This document shows positions 19,255-31,352 of a stretch of 64,000 bases of DNA, piece by piece (the first letter of the stretch is position 1; every line of letters starts with the position of its first letter). The position numbers and the translations under genes were made by a program. The DNA lies in NCBI GenBank assembly GCA_041675025.1, contig JBAYUS010000001.1:248001-312000 (forward strand), written 5' to 3'. Source of the stretch: CAJBLF01 sp041675025 (GTDB taxonomy: Bacteria; Patescibacteriota; Gracilibacteria; Absconditabacterales; Absconditicoccaceae). The notes under the pieces were generated by a model, which had not been told where the DNA came from, searched no databases, and saw nothing but the letters and a program-made list of their open reading frames with translations.

Positions 19255-21411
19255 ATGTTAAAGAAAATAGTGATAGGAATGTTTTTGATGAGCTGATTCG
19301 TGTCTTTTGCTTCTGCAGCGACATGGAATTTACCTGGAGTACCTATCGTTACTCGTGCACAATGGGGAGCAAATGAAAATTGGAGATATTCTCCTACTTC
19401 AAAAACTGAGAGAGATATTCTTCGTCAAGAACAGACAGATGGTGAACAACTTTCTCAAGCTATTTATCAATGACAAATAGCTACAGAATATCTTCTTGAG
19501 AAGACGCCTAATGAACAATTAGTAAATGAATATCGTGAAGAATCAAACGGTAATTTTTTGAAATGGCCAGAAAGTATTCATTTTAATAAAACCAAAATAA
19601 TTATTCATCATACAGCTGATGATAGTTCTTCTTTACTTACTTGATGAACAGAGGCTATTATTAAACATCTTCAAGATATTTATAAATATCACGCTTTGAC
19701 GAGATGACGAGGTGATATAGGATACAATTTTATTATTGATCAATTTGGAAATATTTACGAATGAAGAGCGTGAGGACCAGGAGTGGTTTGAGCTCAAACA
19801 GCTTGGAATAATACACCAAGTATAGGTATAGCTTTGATGGGAAATTTTAATATTGAGACACCAACTGACGCAGCTCTAAAATCACTTACTAATCTTACAA
19901 CTGCTTTGGCAAAAAAATATCGTATTAATCCTAACGCTACTGTAAGTTACTTTAAAAAATCTTATGAAGCTCCATATCTTAAAGAATTTACTAACTATAC
20001 TATAGTAGGTCATGAAGATGCATGAATAACATCTTGTCCTTGAGTTAATCTCTATAATCTTTTGCCAGAAATTAGAAATCAAGTTGCTGAAAATTTAACG
20101 AAAATAACTTTAGTGAGTACTAGAAAACCTGTCACTGTTCCAAAAATAGAAAGAGGAATTAGAGTTGCTTGACGATATTATTCTGATAAATCTACTGATG
20201 TTTTCCAGCTTCCTATCAGATGGAATTGAATAAAATCATGTACAACTTCTGATACAAGTATTACTATCAATTCTTGTACTTCAACAAACAATCAATTGAA
20301 TATTTCTTTGACTAAAAAATGAACTAGTTGACCAAAAACAATCTCTGTTGTAACCTCTTCGGGTACTAAATTATTTTCTATGAATCTTATTCGACAAGAT
20401 GATTTTATTAGTATCTCCAATAGACTTAAACAGGAGTATATAAATAGGAAATGACTTACTTTATCATCACAAAATAGTACTAAAATTACTTCAAAAATTA
20501 CTTTATCTGAAGTAAATACTCTTATTCAGACTCCACTTAATATTCTGCTCTACGAACTAAGTACAACACTTCCAAGATACGAAGTTTCGTGTGATGGTGA
20601 ATGTACTATTCAAGCAGATGATACAATATATATAGATGTTAAACCTATTATAGAGACGAGTAACGGATTTGTCTATCTTACACTTCCAAGTTTTGAAAAT
20701 GCATTGACCGTTACCAATCTTGAAATCTCTTCGTCAAGTGGAGGATTGGTTCGTGTAGATAATTATCTAAGAAAATCATATGGAGGTACGTCGTGGAATA
20801 GTTTCAGATGATCATTAATTTGGAAAAAAGAAAATATCAAAAATATTGCTGCTGGTAAATATATGGATCAAGCGGTTGTCATCAATAAAACATCGTTTGA
20901 TAACTATATGAAAGGTATAGCTGAAACTAGTGATACTGATAACATAGAGAAGCAAAAATTAATTTTATTACTTGCAAAGACATATACATTGTTCTATATC
21001 AATGGACAAAATATTCATCCATCTATCCCTGCTTGAGCGAGTTATCAAGCAATTGATAATCCTGATATGTTTCAAAAATATGTAGGAGCATGACGAGAAA
21101 TGACTTCTAAAATGTCTGCAAGTTTATTGGCAGATATAAAAAATACTGTAGTTCTTTATAATTGATATATACCAATCTTACCATACTTCAGCTGTTCAGC
21201 TGGATTTACTTGGTCAGCACAAGAAAAACGATGATGGACTGATACACCATATTTACAATCTAAATTGGATTTCAATAAATGTTTTGATTTTAGTGGACAT
21301 GGTGTAGGACTTAGTGGTAAATGAGCTCAATTTCTTGCAGAACAATGATGGACATTAGAACAGATATTACAATATTATTATCCTGGAGTAGTATTAGCAA
21401 GCACTAATTAA
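19255..21411 (+). CDS. Secreted N-acetylmuramoyl-L-alanine amidase fused to SpoIID-like domain
   Basis: 718 residues. Signal peptide MLKKIVIGMFLMSGFVSFASA is followed by an amidase_2/PGRP domain: TKIIIHHTADD (zinc His), GDIGYNFIIDQFGNIYEGRAGG, VGAQTAWNN, GIALMGNFN, and IVGHEDAGITSCPG with the last His and Cys. The middle (about 300-480) is beta-rich and unassigned. The C-terminal third is a SpoIID/LytB-type glycan-strand domain with YFSCSAGFTWSAQEK and GHGVGLSGKGAQFLAEQGWT...YYYPGV. It cleaves peptidoglycan outside the membrane. The start ATG gives a clean signal peptide. Confidence 0.9.
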
Positions 21412-21436
21412 TAGCTTTATCTAGTAAAAATCTCTC

Positions 21437-22279
21437 GTGTACAAACAGATTCTCAATACCATATTTCAATGAGATGCTGATCAGGCATGTGAACATATTC
21501 TTGGACTCTATGACAAGAAAGGTTTCTGTATTGTAGATTACCTCTATTTCGCAAATATTGCTGGGAAACAACTTTTTACTCCACACCATATTTCTTATCC
21601 GATAAAGGATTTTCGTGAAGCACTACTTCCTGATTATAAAAATGTAGATATTCAAGGTATTTATAATCTCTATCAACACGCCATTCTGGATGCTGATCTT
21701 GTTCTTATGGACGGAATTGCATTACAAACATTCTATTTTCTTTCTCATAGTAAACGACTTAAAAATTTAAATGGAACTGATTTTTGTCCGTATTTTCTCT
21801 CGTATACTAAGGAAAAATTTACTGATACAGGAATGAATATTATTCTTTATGGAACCCATCTACATCTTCTGGAAAAAACGAAAGAATTTCTTTTGAAACA
21901 ATGATATAATATTATCTATGCTCAGGATGGATATACTAATTTAGATTGGGAAAATATCGATCTTGCCTTAAAATGAAGAGATAAAGATATTAATATATTA
22001 CTGATTGCTAGATCTACGCCTGATTATCCGATTCAGGAAATCTGGACTTTGGCTAATAAACAAAATATTGAACATTATGAGCTTATTGTTTTAAATCAAT
22101 GAGGTACTTTTGATTTTCGGGTAGGTGATCAAAAAAGGGCTCCAAAACTTATAAGAACTATAAAGTTGGAACGATTACGAAGGCTTATTTCTAATCCGAA
22201 GAGAAATAAGAAAAAGGTGGTGTCTACTTTAGCTCTTTTTAGGTATATTTTGTCATATTTGATATTGAAAAAGAGGTAA
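21437..22279 (+). CDS. WecG/TagA/CpsF-family glycosyltransferase
   Basis: 280 residues resembling N-acetylmannosaminuronate or N-acetylmannosamine transferases. Visible are DADLVLMDGIALQTFYFL, corresponding to the family's 'DG.gv' region, MNIILYGTHLHLLEK, YNIIYAQDGYTNLDW and ILLIARSTPDYPIQEIW near the nucleotide-sugar site, then LNQGGTFDFRVGDQKRAPK. The likely start is GTG at 21437, since a TAA lies 9 nt upstream in frame. It follows the cell-wall hydrolase by 26 nt, fitting envelope-polymer synthesis. The basic C-terminus may bind membrane. Confidence 0.82.
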
Positions 22280-22424
22280 ATATATATACATATTAAAGTA
22301 ATGTATATATTATTGTTATTTTTTTGATTTTTTATCCCAGGACGGAATAGAAACTATTGGAAAATATTTTGCTCTTTGAAGGGAGATCTCCCTTATCTTA
22401 TTTTATCACATAGGAATTTGAATA

Positions 22425-24473
22425 ATGCATCTTAAAGAAAAGAAATTTCTGTATCTTACAGAAGGAAACGTATTCAATTTTGCTGAAGAGGTGCAAAATG
22501 GTATTAAAGTAAAAATGTTCGTTGGTTTCCAATCAGATAAATTTTTGGATTTTCAAAAAGACTTACTTCAAGACTTTGTTTCAGAATTGAAAGATGCCAT
22601 TAGTGAAGATAATTATGATCTCGAAAATGTAAAAAATAATTTCGAAATAGCTCTTCAAAATTTAAATATAAAACTTAAAGCATTTGCTGATAAAGTTCGT
22701 GATGTAGAATTTTTTGGTATCAAATGATATATTCAACTTGTTATAGATAACGTTCTTATGCTTTCTATGATTGGTGATGTGAGTGTAATGATATTTAGAG
22801 ACGAAAAATTATATTATTCACTTACTAATTCACTCAATGACAAATGAAAGATAGATTTGTTTTCTGATTTTGTAGAAGGGGATGTAGAAAGTCATGATCA
22901 AATACTTTATGTAGGAACCAAAATTTCTGATGTATTTGATACAAGTGACTTCAAAGAAATGTGAACAGTATTAAGATCTGAAGATACTCATTTGATTAAT
23001 TTCTTTCAAGAATTACTCAATGCAAGACTAGATAAAAAAGCATTCGGATTTATTTTCCATTATATGATTACTGGGGCAGCAGCAAAAACTCATGAAGATT
23101 TTACTAAAAAGATCAATGAAAATTCTCTTTTTGGTAAAGTTAAGAAACTTGTTTTCAAAAATAAATATCAAGCTACAGTTGCTATTCTTGGTGTATTTAT
23201 TTTATTTATGGTTATAAACCTTCTTTCACAGGTATTAAAATCAAATATTGATACTTTTGTGACTTCTGATGGTGTGACAGTTGATCTTACTATCGAAGAT
23301 ATCAAAAAAGATTTGTTTATGTTTCAAGGAATGGACCCAACTTCTGAAGAAAAATCTCTCAAATATAATGAAATTCTTAATAAACTTGATGTTCTTCAGA
23401 GTAAAGGAAGATGGTTGGAAGATGTTGCACAATTTAGAAAATTATTACAATCAGAATATTATAAATGATTTAATATAGTTTATGTAAGTAATCTCACTAA
23501 ATTTGATGATGCTACTCTTGGTAAAAAAACTAAAATTTTGACTTTTAATCCATCAGAAACTACAAAATTAGGTACTGTTCAATCTATTTATGTATGGAGA
23601 AATATGATTGTAGCTGGTACTAATTCTGCATTAATAGGAGCACTTGATGATAATATGAGGGGATCATTGATTGATTATAACCTTCCTTCAAATGATGCTA
23701 TAAAATGATGTAATCTTAATTTATTGAAGGATGGAATATATTGTTTTACTCATTCTGCATGAGTATATGCTATTAATAAAGAATGATCTCAACCAGTTAC
23801 TACTACAGATACCGAACCATTTACCAAAAATATTGCTGGTTTGATGACTTATGGAAAGGCTAATCTTTATGTCTTTGAAAATAATGTAAGTTCTGCAGGT
23901 AATACTACTTTGGTTACTAGATATCGCAATACTCTATGATCACAAACAATATATCAAGGAGGACAAAAATATTATTTGGGTGGTAATATGACAGGATTCT
24001 CTTTTGGATCTGGATTTGCTAGTTTCGCAGTTGATTGATCTTTCTTAGCATGGAATAATGGTAAATTATATCAATTCCGAAGAAATCCTCCAACAGCATT
24101 TACTCTTGATGTTCGTCAAGTAACTTTGAAATGAGGAGATAAAAAAACTCTTCAATATTCAAATGATGTAAAAGTAATAAGTTCAGTAAATTCTAAATAT
24201 GTATATTTATTTGACAGAATAAATCAGACTTTTACTATCTATGATTCTCGTCCTGCAAAGAGTGCAGATGCATACAATTACGATCTTTATTATATATTTA
24301 TGTTTAAATTTGATTTATGAGTAACGAGCAAAGTGCTTGATATAGATATTCCTGATTCAAGTGGAAATAGACCAGAAATGTATATCTTAACAAGCGAATG
24401 AGTGAATAAAGTTTCTTTATATGAATTTATTGATAGTATCAAAGATAATAAAATGCTTAAGGTACTAAATTAA
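22425..24473 (+). CDS. Membrane protein, N-terminal cytoplasmic domain plus propeller-like exterior
   Basis: 682 residues. Residues 1-225 form a soluble domain with IQLVIDNVLMLSMIGDVSVMIFRDEKLYYS, loosely like a PP2C-type phosphatase core; no full metal motif was confirmed. One transmembrane helix (VAILGVFILFMVINLL) is at about 248-265. The remaining 400 residues have repeated GxxxxxVWRN, AGTNSALIGAL, CFTHSAGVYAIN and SFLAWNNGKLYQF strands suggestive of a beta-propeller. It reads as a sensor of some kind, but no family is certain. A tiny GGGAGATCTCCC palindrome lies at 22381. Confidence 0.65.
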
Positions 24474-24477
24474 TATG

Positions 24478-24545
24478 GTTACAAGAAACAAGGAGTAGAA
24501 AACAGGAACTAAAAACTTGTAACTTGAAACTTGTAACTTGCGATT
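24478..24545. repeat. Short-unit repeat between genes
   Basis: Repeats of ACTTGTAACTTGAAACTTGTAACTTG preceded by AAACAAGGAGTAGAAAACAGG. Same general class as the inserts in uvrD, recG and sufC, here intergenic just before the alaS N-half. Confidence 0.7.
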
Positions 24546-24576
24546 TAGTTTTTGTTTAGAAATAAAATTTTGAACT

Positions 24577-26157
24577 ATGAAAAACATATCATCTAAACAA
24601 CTTAGAGAAGATTGGCATCAATTTCGATTATTAAAACAACATAAATATCTTCCTGAAAGTTCATTGATTGGCGGTAAAGAAAGTACTGCTATGTTTACTA
24701 TTGCTGGAATGCAACAATTGATTCCATATCTTTCTGGTAAAGAACATCAATTGGGTAAAAGATTATTTAATATACAAAAATGTATTAGAACAGTAGATAT
24801 TGATGAAGTCGGTGATGCGAGTCATTGTACTTTTTTTGAAATGATGGGAAATCGATCTCTCGGTGATTACTTTAAAAAAGAAGCAGTACAACGAAGTTGG
24901 GAATTTCTTATTAATGTACTTTGATTTGATTCTAAAAAATTAGCAGTGACAGTTTTTGAATGAGATAAAGATGCTCCTAAAGATGATGAAACTGCAGGAT
25001 ACTGGAAAGCTATAGGAATGCCTGACGATAAAATTGCATTTATGTCAGCAGATAATAATCGACGAAGTCCTGGACCAGTATGACCGTGTGGACCTGATAC
25101 AGAGATATTTTATCGAGTAGGAAAATCTAAATTTCCTCCTAAAGATTCTAATCCTAAAACCGATGAAGATAATCGATTGGAAATATGGAATAACGTATTT
25201 ATGGAATTTTATCGTGATGATAAGGGTCAGTTAAATAAATTAAAAAATCAAAATGTTGATACAGGAATGTGATTTGAAAGAATGTCTAAAGTCTTACAGG
25301 AAAAAGAAACAGTCTTTGATACTGATATATTTGCTCCTTTGCTTGATTTAATAGAAAGGACCCTTGATATTACCTACAAAGACAATGAAAGAAGATGTAG
25401 AATTATTGTTGATCATATTAGAACGTCGTTTTTTCTTATAACCAATGATATTATCCCATCCAATGAATGAAGAGGATATGTCTTGAGAAGATTGATTAGA
25501 AGAATGTATTATAATTTTATGTTGTTGAAACCCGTAGATCAAGCAATATTTGATGCTTTTGTAACTACGATTGTAACTTTTGTTGATGGCTTGACGGAAG
25601 CTAAAGCTGATACTAAACATATTAGTGTAGTATTGATCAAAGAAACTCGTCAATTTCAAAAAACTATCGCTCATGGACAAAAATTACTTGATGAACTTAT
25701 CAAGTGAGCGAATAAAAAAACTATTTCAGGGAAAGATATATTTAAACTGTATGATACCTTTGGATTTCCTCTCGAATTAACGAAAGAAATACTTGAAGAA
25801 AATGGATTGTCCGTTGATGTAAAATGATTTGAAAAAGAAATGGAAGCACAACAAGAAAGATCTCGTGCATGATCAAAAGATATGTTTAAACAATGAGTAG
25901 ATCGAGCAAGTTATTTACAGGGGATTCCTCCTACAAAATTTCTTGGATACGAAACACTAGAGTCTGATGATATAAAACTTCTCAAAGATTTTGATGTATC
26001 ATGACAAAGAATACTTGTATTTGATAGTACACCTTTCTATGCAGAAAGTGGCGGTCAGATCTGAGATAGAGGAGTTGTAACGTTGGATAATGGTGATGAG
26101 GTGAATATTGTTCAGGTTCAAAAATATAATTGAATTTTTCTTCATTTTGTACAATAA
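24577..26157 (+). CDS. alaS: Alanyl-tRNA synthetase, N-terminal half (aminoacylation domain)
   Basis: 526 residues covering the catalytic and tRNA-recognition domains. Motif 1 region is SLIGGKESTAMFTIAGMQQL, motif 2 DVGDASH-like in DIDEVGDASHCTFFEMMGNR, then GPVGPCGPDTEIFYRVG, WNNVFMEFYRDDKG, DTGMGFERMSKVLQ and the RGYVLRRLIRRMYY helix. The last 40 residues (PFYAESGGQIGDRG...) start the editing-domain barrel, and the gene stops with TAA after LHFVQ, just before the zinc-site helix HTATHLLH. That continuation is the separate gene at 8436. Together they total 830 residues, close to normal AlaRS. Confidence 0.93.
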
Positions 26158-26234
26158 AAGTTATTAAATCAATAATCATTGACTTTCTTCTATAAATACA
26201 TATAAAAATATTACTTTATGTGTATTTTTTTGTT

Positions 26235-27899
26235 ATGTATCAAAATAAATTGAGTATTGTGGAAGAAAAAATTTCTTCATTAGATGTTGATATATGATCT
26301 AATCAAGATATTTTTTCTTTAATTAAAGATTTGCAAAATACAATTTCTGATATAGAGAAATCTAAAGCTTCTTATCGTAAGATTACACAAAAACAAATCA
26401 TCTCTGATTTAAATGCTGTTTCTAGTGAATTAACACACAAACTCTATCAAGTATTAGTTCAATATATGGAAAAACATATTCTTTCTGTGGATGTACTTTT
26501 ACATTTTTTAATTAAACATCCATATCTTCTTGTAGAGGATATTAATGAAAAAAAATCTCATTTTTTAGAACTTAATGATGTTTGTTGGCGTTTATTGATT
26601 GATGTATATGTTGATTCTTCTTCTCCAGAGGTTTTTGCTGAATTGTGTAAAAATAATAATGTATTAACTCATAAACAAATAATTTCTTTATTTACCACGA
26701 TTATAGATAGGTTTATATTTGAGGTTACTAAAAAAATTCTTAAAGAAGTGGGTGATTGGGATAATGAAACGAAACACATACTCACACAAAAAATAAGAAC
26801 ACAATATCCAAAGGCATCTAAGAAAATGGATCATATTTTATTGGGTAAAAATAAACGAAATACCATTCAACAAGATTTTTTGCTTATATCTAAAAAATCT
26901 TTTTGTTGACTGTTAAATGATGAAATTTCTAAAATATCTGAAGCTGATTTTTATAATTTAGATTTTCATCAAATAGTGTCTGAAGTATCTATAAATCTTA
27001 TGCTCGTATCTGATCATGAAAGCGTAAATCATATGTTTTTTACTTATGTATCATTATTTTTGGAAGAACAATTTCAAAAATCCAATCATAATAATATAAT
27101 CAGACAAGAAAATAAACCTAGATCTATACAAAATATGATTGCTTCTGCATTGACCCCTTCACAAAATTCCCCTATTAAATTAAAAGATTTACCAAATGGT
27201 TTAAAAGATGATATTAATACCTATTTACAACATAAAAATATTAATTGAGATTGTGAAAAAATATCCAATGGTATAGAAAAAATTCTTCAAAAATTTTTTA
27301 CAAAAAATAATGATATTAGAAAAAAACGATTTAAAGAAAAAATCATTTCATATGGTGCAGATTGTATAGATGATGATTTTTTTGTTATCTTGGAAAAATA
27401 TAATTTTGTTTGTATAGATGATGATAAATCTATTTTAGACTCAGAAGAGTTATCTAAAATAGATATTGTAGAATGTCCAGAAATAATGCCTACTAATAAT
27501 GTAGAACCGTTTTCTGATGAAAATAATATTTTACTTACTAGTTTGGATGTTTTTGACATTCCTCGTTTAAAGTCAGAATCTAAAAGTGAATATTTTACAA
27601 AAAAGATGTGTTGATATACTCATATTTTTGAACAAATGTGATATATTTTTGATAATAAAGAGAAATTTATTGAAACAGCTTCTGCACATTGTCTTTCTAA
27701 TATAAGATTAGATAAGGAATTTAAAAAAGTTATTTGTGATATTATTATGAAAAATAAAAAAGAACAAAAAAAGCGTGGACGCGATTATTATACTTTCGAA
27801 ATGGCGAATTGATGGAGAATTTTATTATACAAAAAAGGAGTCATTTCTAGTATATGACCCCATGATTTTTATGAAAAACATATTAAGAATAATTATTAG
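26235..27899 (+). CDS. Hypothetical protein, 554 residues
   Basis: A long, mostly helical, Ile/Lys/Asp/Asn-rich soluble protein starting MYQNKLSIVEEKISSLDVDI, with a coiled-coil-like first 60 residues. The middle has acidic stretches (IDDDKSILDSEELSKIDIVE), and the C-terminus is basic (KNKKEQKKRGRDYYTFEMAN). No catalytic motif, membrane segment or family is recognised. UGA-Gly codons are sparse but present. It stands alone between the alaS N-half and a convergent gene that begins 5 nt past its stop. Confidence 0.65.
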
Positions 27900-27904
27900 A
27901 GTTG

Positions 27905-28360
27905 TTAATTTAATTTATTGTATTTAGGAAAGAATGTATAAACAATTTTATAAAACGAATCGATTACTTTATCGAGTCATTTTTCTTGTTTAAACATTCT
28001 TTCTGTAAGAAGTCATTCTAGTTTAAACATTTCTTGCTCTACTTGTTTACCAATTTCTTGAAATATATTTCCATCTCATATTTCATTGAGTGTTCTAAAT
28101 TTTCGAAATAGCTCATTATATGCTTCATAGAATCTTTTGAAGAGCTGACCTCATTTTGTCTTGGTCATACCTTCTATTTTTTCAGTAATATAATCGTTGA
28201 TTATCTGTTGAATCTCTATTTTTTCATCAGCAGAAACGCTTTTGAATATCGGTCCAAATGTTTCGTTTTTTTCTAAATCAGAAAAATATGGTATAGATCA
28301 TTTCTTTTCTTCGATGTTAATAATAATATTTCTAATTTGATCAGCTTCTTGTTGATTCAT
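27905..28360 (-). CDS. Hypothetical helical protein
   Basis: 151 residues, helical and charged, starting MNQQEADQIRNIIINIEEKK, with FYEAYNELFRKFRTLNEIGDG and a C-terminus FYKIVYTFFPKYNKLN. No signal peptide or known motif. It lies downstream of recJ, separated by a weak terminator, and converges with the 554-residue gene with a 5-nt gap between stops. Confidence 0.6.
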
Positions 28361-28383
28361 GTTGTATATAATACTAAATATAG

Positions 28384-28404
28384 TAAAAATCCTCTTGTGA
28401 GGAC
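28384..28404 (-). terminator. Probable recJ terminator
   Basis: TCCTC-TTGT-GAGGA stem followed on the minus strand by ATTTTTACT, between recJ and the next gene. Confidence 0.5.
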
Positions 28405-28462
28405 TTCTTCTTGACGCAGAATACATTATTTTTTTTCTGTATCATTTCAAGTCTCAATTTCC

Positions 28463-30124
28463 CTATTCTATGTCGACTCATTCAAGATAAAATCATCCAT
28501 TGAATGTATCTTTTCTGATTTTTCCTATCAATGAAACCGGTGCTTCGTGGCGTTTTATGAATGCTTCTACTTCATCTCCCTTTCATCGAAACATACTGAC
28601 AATTTTTTGATTACCAAATGTTCCGTGGATTTTAAGATGACATTTACCTTTATTTCCTACTTTTTCTATTTTTTTGATGTGTACGTTTTCTAATAAGAAA
28701 ACTGGTTCTTTGTTTCCTTCACCAAATGGTGCAAGCTTATCTATATTTTCAAGTGCTTCATTGTTTCGTTCGTGTTCATATATTTTGGTATCTACTTTGA
28801 ATGACTTTATTAAATTATCATCAGTAATGATATCTTCACAGTAATTGCTAAAATTATTAGTGAGTGTTTTCAAATGTTCTAATTTAACAGTTAATCCACC
28901 AGCACATTTATGCCCACCAAATCTTTCTAATAAATCTGCATTTGCTTTGAGCATATCGATAATATTAAAATATGCTGGTCATCTTAAACTCGCTACAGCT
29001 ACTTGTTTTTCTTGATTAATTTTCATAATCATAGAGGGTTTATTATATTTTTCAGTAAGTCTTCATGACACAATACCGACTATTCATTCATGAAATTCTT
29101 CATGATGAGCGATTAATATTTTTTTGTTTAAGTCTATCATTGCTTCAGCTTCTTTGAACATACCTTCTTGAATTTTTCTTCTTTCGGTATTTATAAGCTC
29201 TAAATTATCTAAATATTCTATTTGTTTTTCTCATGAATAGAGAAGTGCATATAGGCTGTCATATGGTGATCTAATTCTTCCTCCTGCGTTGATTCTTGGT
29301 CAAATAATAAATCATATATGATAGGTTTCTATATTTCCTTTTATGTTTAAAAATTCTAAAAATCCTTTTAGGGAGGCTGGTAGATTTTTACGTGAATTTA
29401 GAAGTTTTAATCACTTTTTCACTATTACTCTATTTTCCTTGAGTAAAGGAACAACATCAGCAACAGTTCCAATAGCTACGATAGGAATCAAATAATTAAA
29501 AATATGATTTCTTTCTTTTTGATTAAAATCTGATTTTGATAATAATGCGCAAATGAGTTTAAAAGCAACACCTACACCTGCTAACCCTTTGAAAGAATAG
29601 TTTGGTGAAACTTGTGGATTAACTAAAGCAAATGATGCTGGTAGTATCTCTAGATGCTGATGATGATCTGTAATAATAAGGTCAATATTCTGTTCTTTTG
29701 CATAAGTAGCTTCTTGTATTGAAGTTATTCCATTATCTACAGTTATTATAAGATCTACTCATTTTTGTTTCATATCATCGATATGTATTTTTTTGAGTCC
29801 ATATCATTCTTTGATTCTATCTGGATATTGAATACTAACTTTTTTATATTTCAAAAATCTGGTAATAAATTCATAGAGAATATAGCTTGAAGTTACTCAA
29901 TCAACATCATAATCTCAAAATATCATTATTTTTTCTTTCTTGTGTATGGCATTATTAATTCTTTCTACGGCCTTATCCATATCATTGAGTAAAAATGGAT
30001 CTAATCGATAATCATTAAGTTTAGGATCCAAAAAAGAGTCGATGGTATCATCGATTCATCTTACGGTAAATAGTCTAGTCAATAGATCTTCGTCTGGATT
30101 GTCGTGTATTACGTGGTAATTCAT
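28463..30124 (-). CDS. recJ: Single-stranded-DNA-specific exonuclease RecJ
   Basis: 553 residues of the DHH phosphoesterase superfamily; degrades single-stranded DNA 5' to 3' in repair. Motifs in order: FGDYDVDGVTSSYILYEF (motif I, two of its glycines UGA), VDNGITS (II), ITDHHQ (III), GLAGVGVAFKLI (IV), and in the DHHA1 half RINAGGRI, VGIVSGRLTEKY, SLRGPAYFNI and FGGHKCAGGLTV. The C-terminal OB domain is present. Length is at the short end of the family. Confidence 0.95.
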
Positions 30125-30231
30125 ATTCAAATATATGTGATAGGTTTGAAACAAGTTGGGTGTGAATGAACTATAAATTTTTATGGAGTGATTACAAACA
30201 CATTTCTTTTATTTTTAGAAAGTATTTTACA

Positions 30232-30310
30232 TAGTGGAATTATACCGCTTCGCGACATAATTTCGACGTCATAAAAAACTTCATTCCATTTCAGCTTTTT
30301 ATTGCGTCTC
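30232..30310. repeat. Dispersed repeat, partial copy B
   Basis: Keeps GACATAATTTCGACGTCATA and the terminal GCGTCTCAAAT of the family at 3905, 34892 and 43074. The first half is diverged or missing. Confidence 0.5.
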
Positions 30311-30317
30311 AAATAAA

Positions 30318-30627
30318 AAAACACTCCTGGATATACCATGAGTGTTTCCCCCTTTTATTTTGTATTTTATTCGTACCTTTTTGTTTTTACCCAATAGTTA
30401 TTTTTAACGAAAGAGCATCGGATTGAGCTTCATACAGCCCATGCTAATAATCAATACAAACTGACTATTGATATGGGATTTATAGATTATAAGAACCGAT
30501 GCTCTCTCTAGGTCCATCTGATCTTATTGGGTATAAGATCTAGATAGTGTTTAAGGAGGAAATACCTCCAACATAATTACCTATACCAAGGTACTGTGTA
30601 GTGAGCCATACGACAAGTAACTATGTT
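30318..30627 (-). ncRNA. Candidate structured RNA of about 310 nt with promoter and terminator
   Basis: Starts at a helix AACATA/TATGTT (30622-30627 with 30570-30575). A GGAGG/CCTCC hairpin (30555-30569) and GATCTTAT/ATAAGATC (30520-30540) follow. Then comes a long hairpin: AGAGCATCGG/CCGATGCTCT (30412-30505) enclosing CCCAT/ATGGG and ATCAATA/TATTGAT, with an almost symmetric internal loop of 16-18 nt that recalls 6S RNA. It ends at the AACACTC/GAGTGTT terminator (30322-30349) with a T run. No ORF. RNA class unknown. Confidence 0.6.
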
Positions 30628-30633
30628 AGTATA

Positions 30634-30661
30634 AGTATACTCCAGATTTTCTAATATGCAA
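30634..30661 (-). promoter_or_regulatory. Promoter of the candidate RNA
   Basis: On the minus strand TTGCAT (30661-30656) and TATACT (30639-30634), 16-nt spacer. The predicted start coincides with the first paired base near 30627. Confidence 0.6.
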
Positions 30662-30796
30662 AAACTCCAGAGCTTTATTTTTTATTTTTACTCTTTTCCT
30701 ATTTACTTGTTTTGAAATTAATGTATTAGAATGTATTTAATATTTGTTTGATAACTAAGTGTTATCAAATTTTATTTTTTTTGATAGATATATTAA

Positions 30797-31159
30797 TTAT
30801 AAGGGTTTTTCCCCTTCAAGAAATATCTCAAAAACATCTAAGATATCTTTATTGTTCTGAATACTTATTAAATTGTATTTTCTATGTTCTGGATAAATTT
30901 TTAATATTCGATCAATATGTTCTTCAAGTACATTTTTTAAGGATAATTGATAGAAATATTTGATTTTATAAAGTTCTTTTTCACAAGTATTACAAAAATA
31001 TAATCACGTTGTACTTCATCTTTCCTCATCTTTAAATTGTTTTTCACATTTTTTACATGTGACTTCAAACGAATCGTCAATACTTCGATCATATTCTTCT
31101 AAAGTTCATTCGTCATCAACTTCCATCAATAAAATTTCATCTTCTTTTGAATTATTCAT
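30797..31159 (-). CDS. Hypothetical zinc-ribbon-like protein
   Basis: 120 residues. An acidic N-terminus is followed by two CxxC knuckles (CKKCEKQF and CNTCEKE, about 18 residues apart), a likely zinc ribbon. A helical tail follows (LKNVLEEHIDRILKIYPEH). The knuckle spacing suits nucleic-acid or protein binding. It ends about 135 nt before the candidate RNA promoter and starts about 190 nt from tRNA-Trp. Role unknown. Confidence 0.7.
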
Positions 31160-31352
31160 GGGTAGTAATAATATATAAATATTATTTAAATCATTATATT
31201 AATTATCATAACTTATGATTTCAATATTGTTTTATATATCCATTGTTATATATTTTATATATCCATTGTTATTGTTTTTTCAACCTTTGATATATAGAGT
31301 TTAGTTTTTTGAATGTAAAAAAAAACTACATTTGTAGTTCTTTTGAGAATTC

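Noticed and set aside
30318..30627. tmRNA (expected because smpB is present)
   Set aside because: No tRNA-like TTCGAAT arm with Ala acceptor and no tag-peptide frame; it ends in a Rho-independent terminator.
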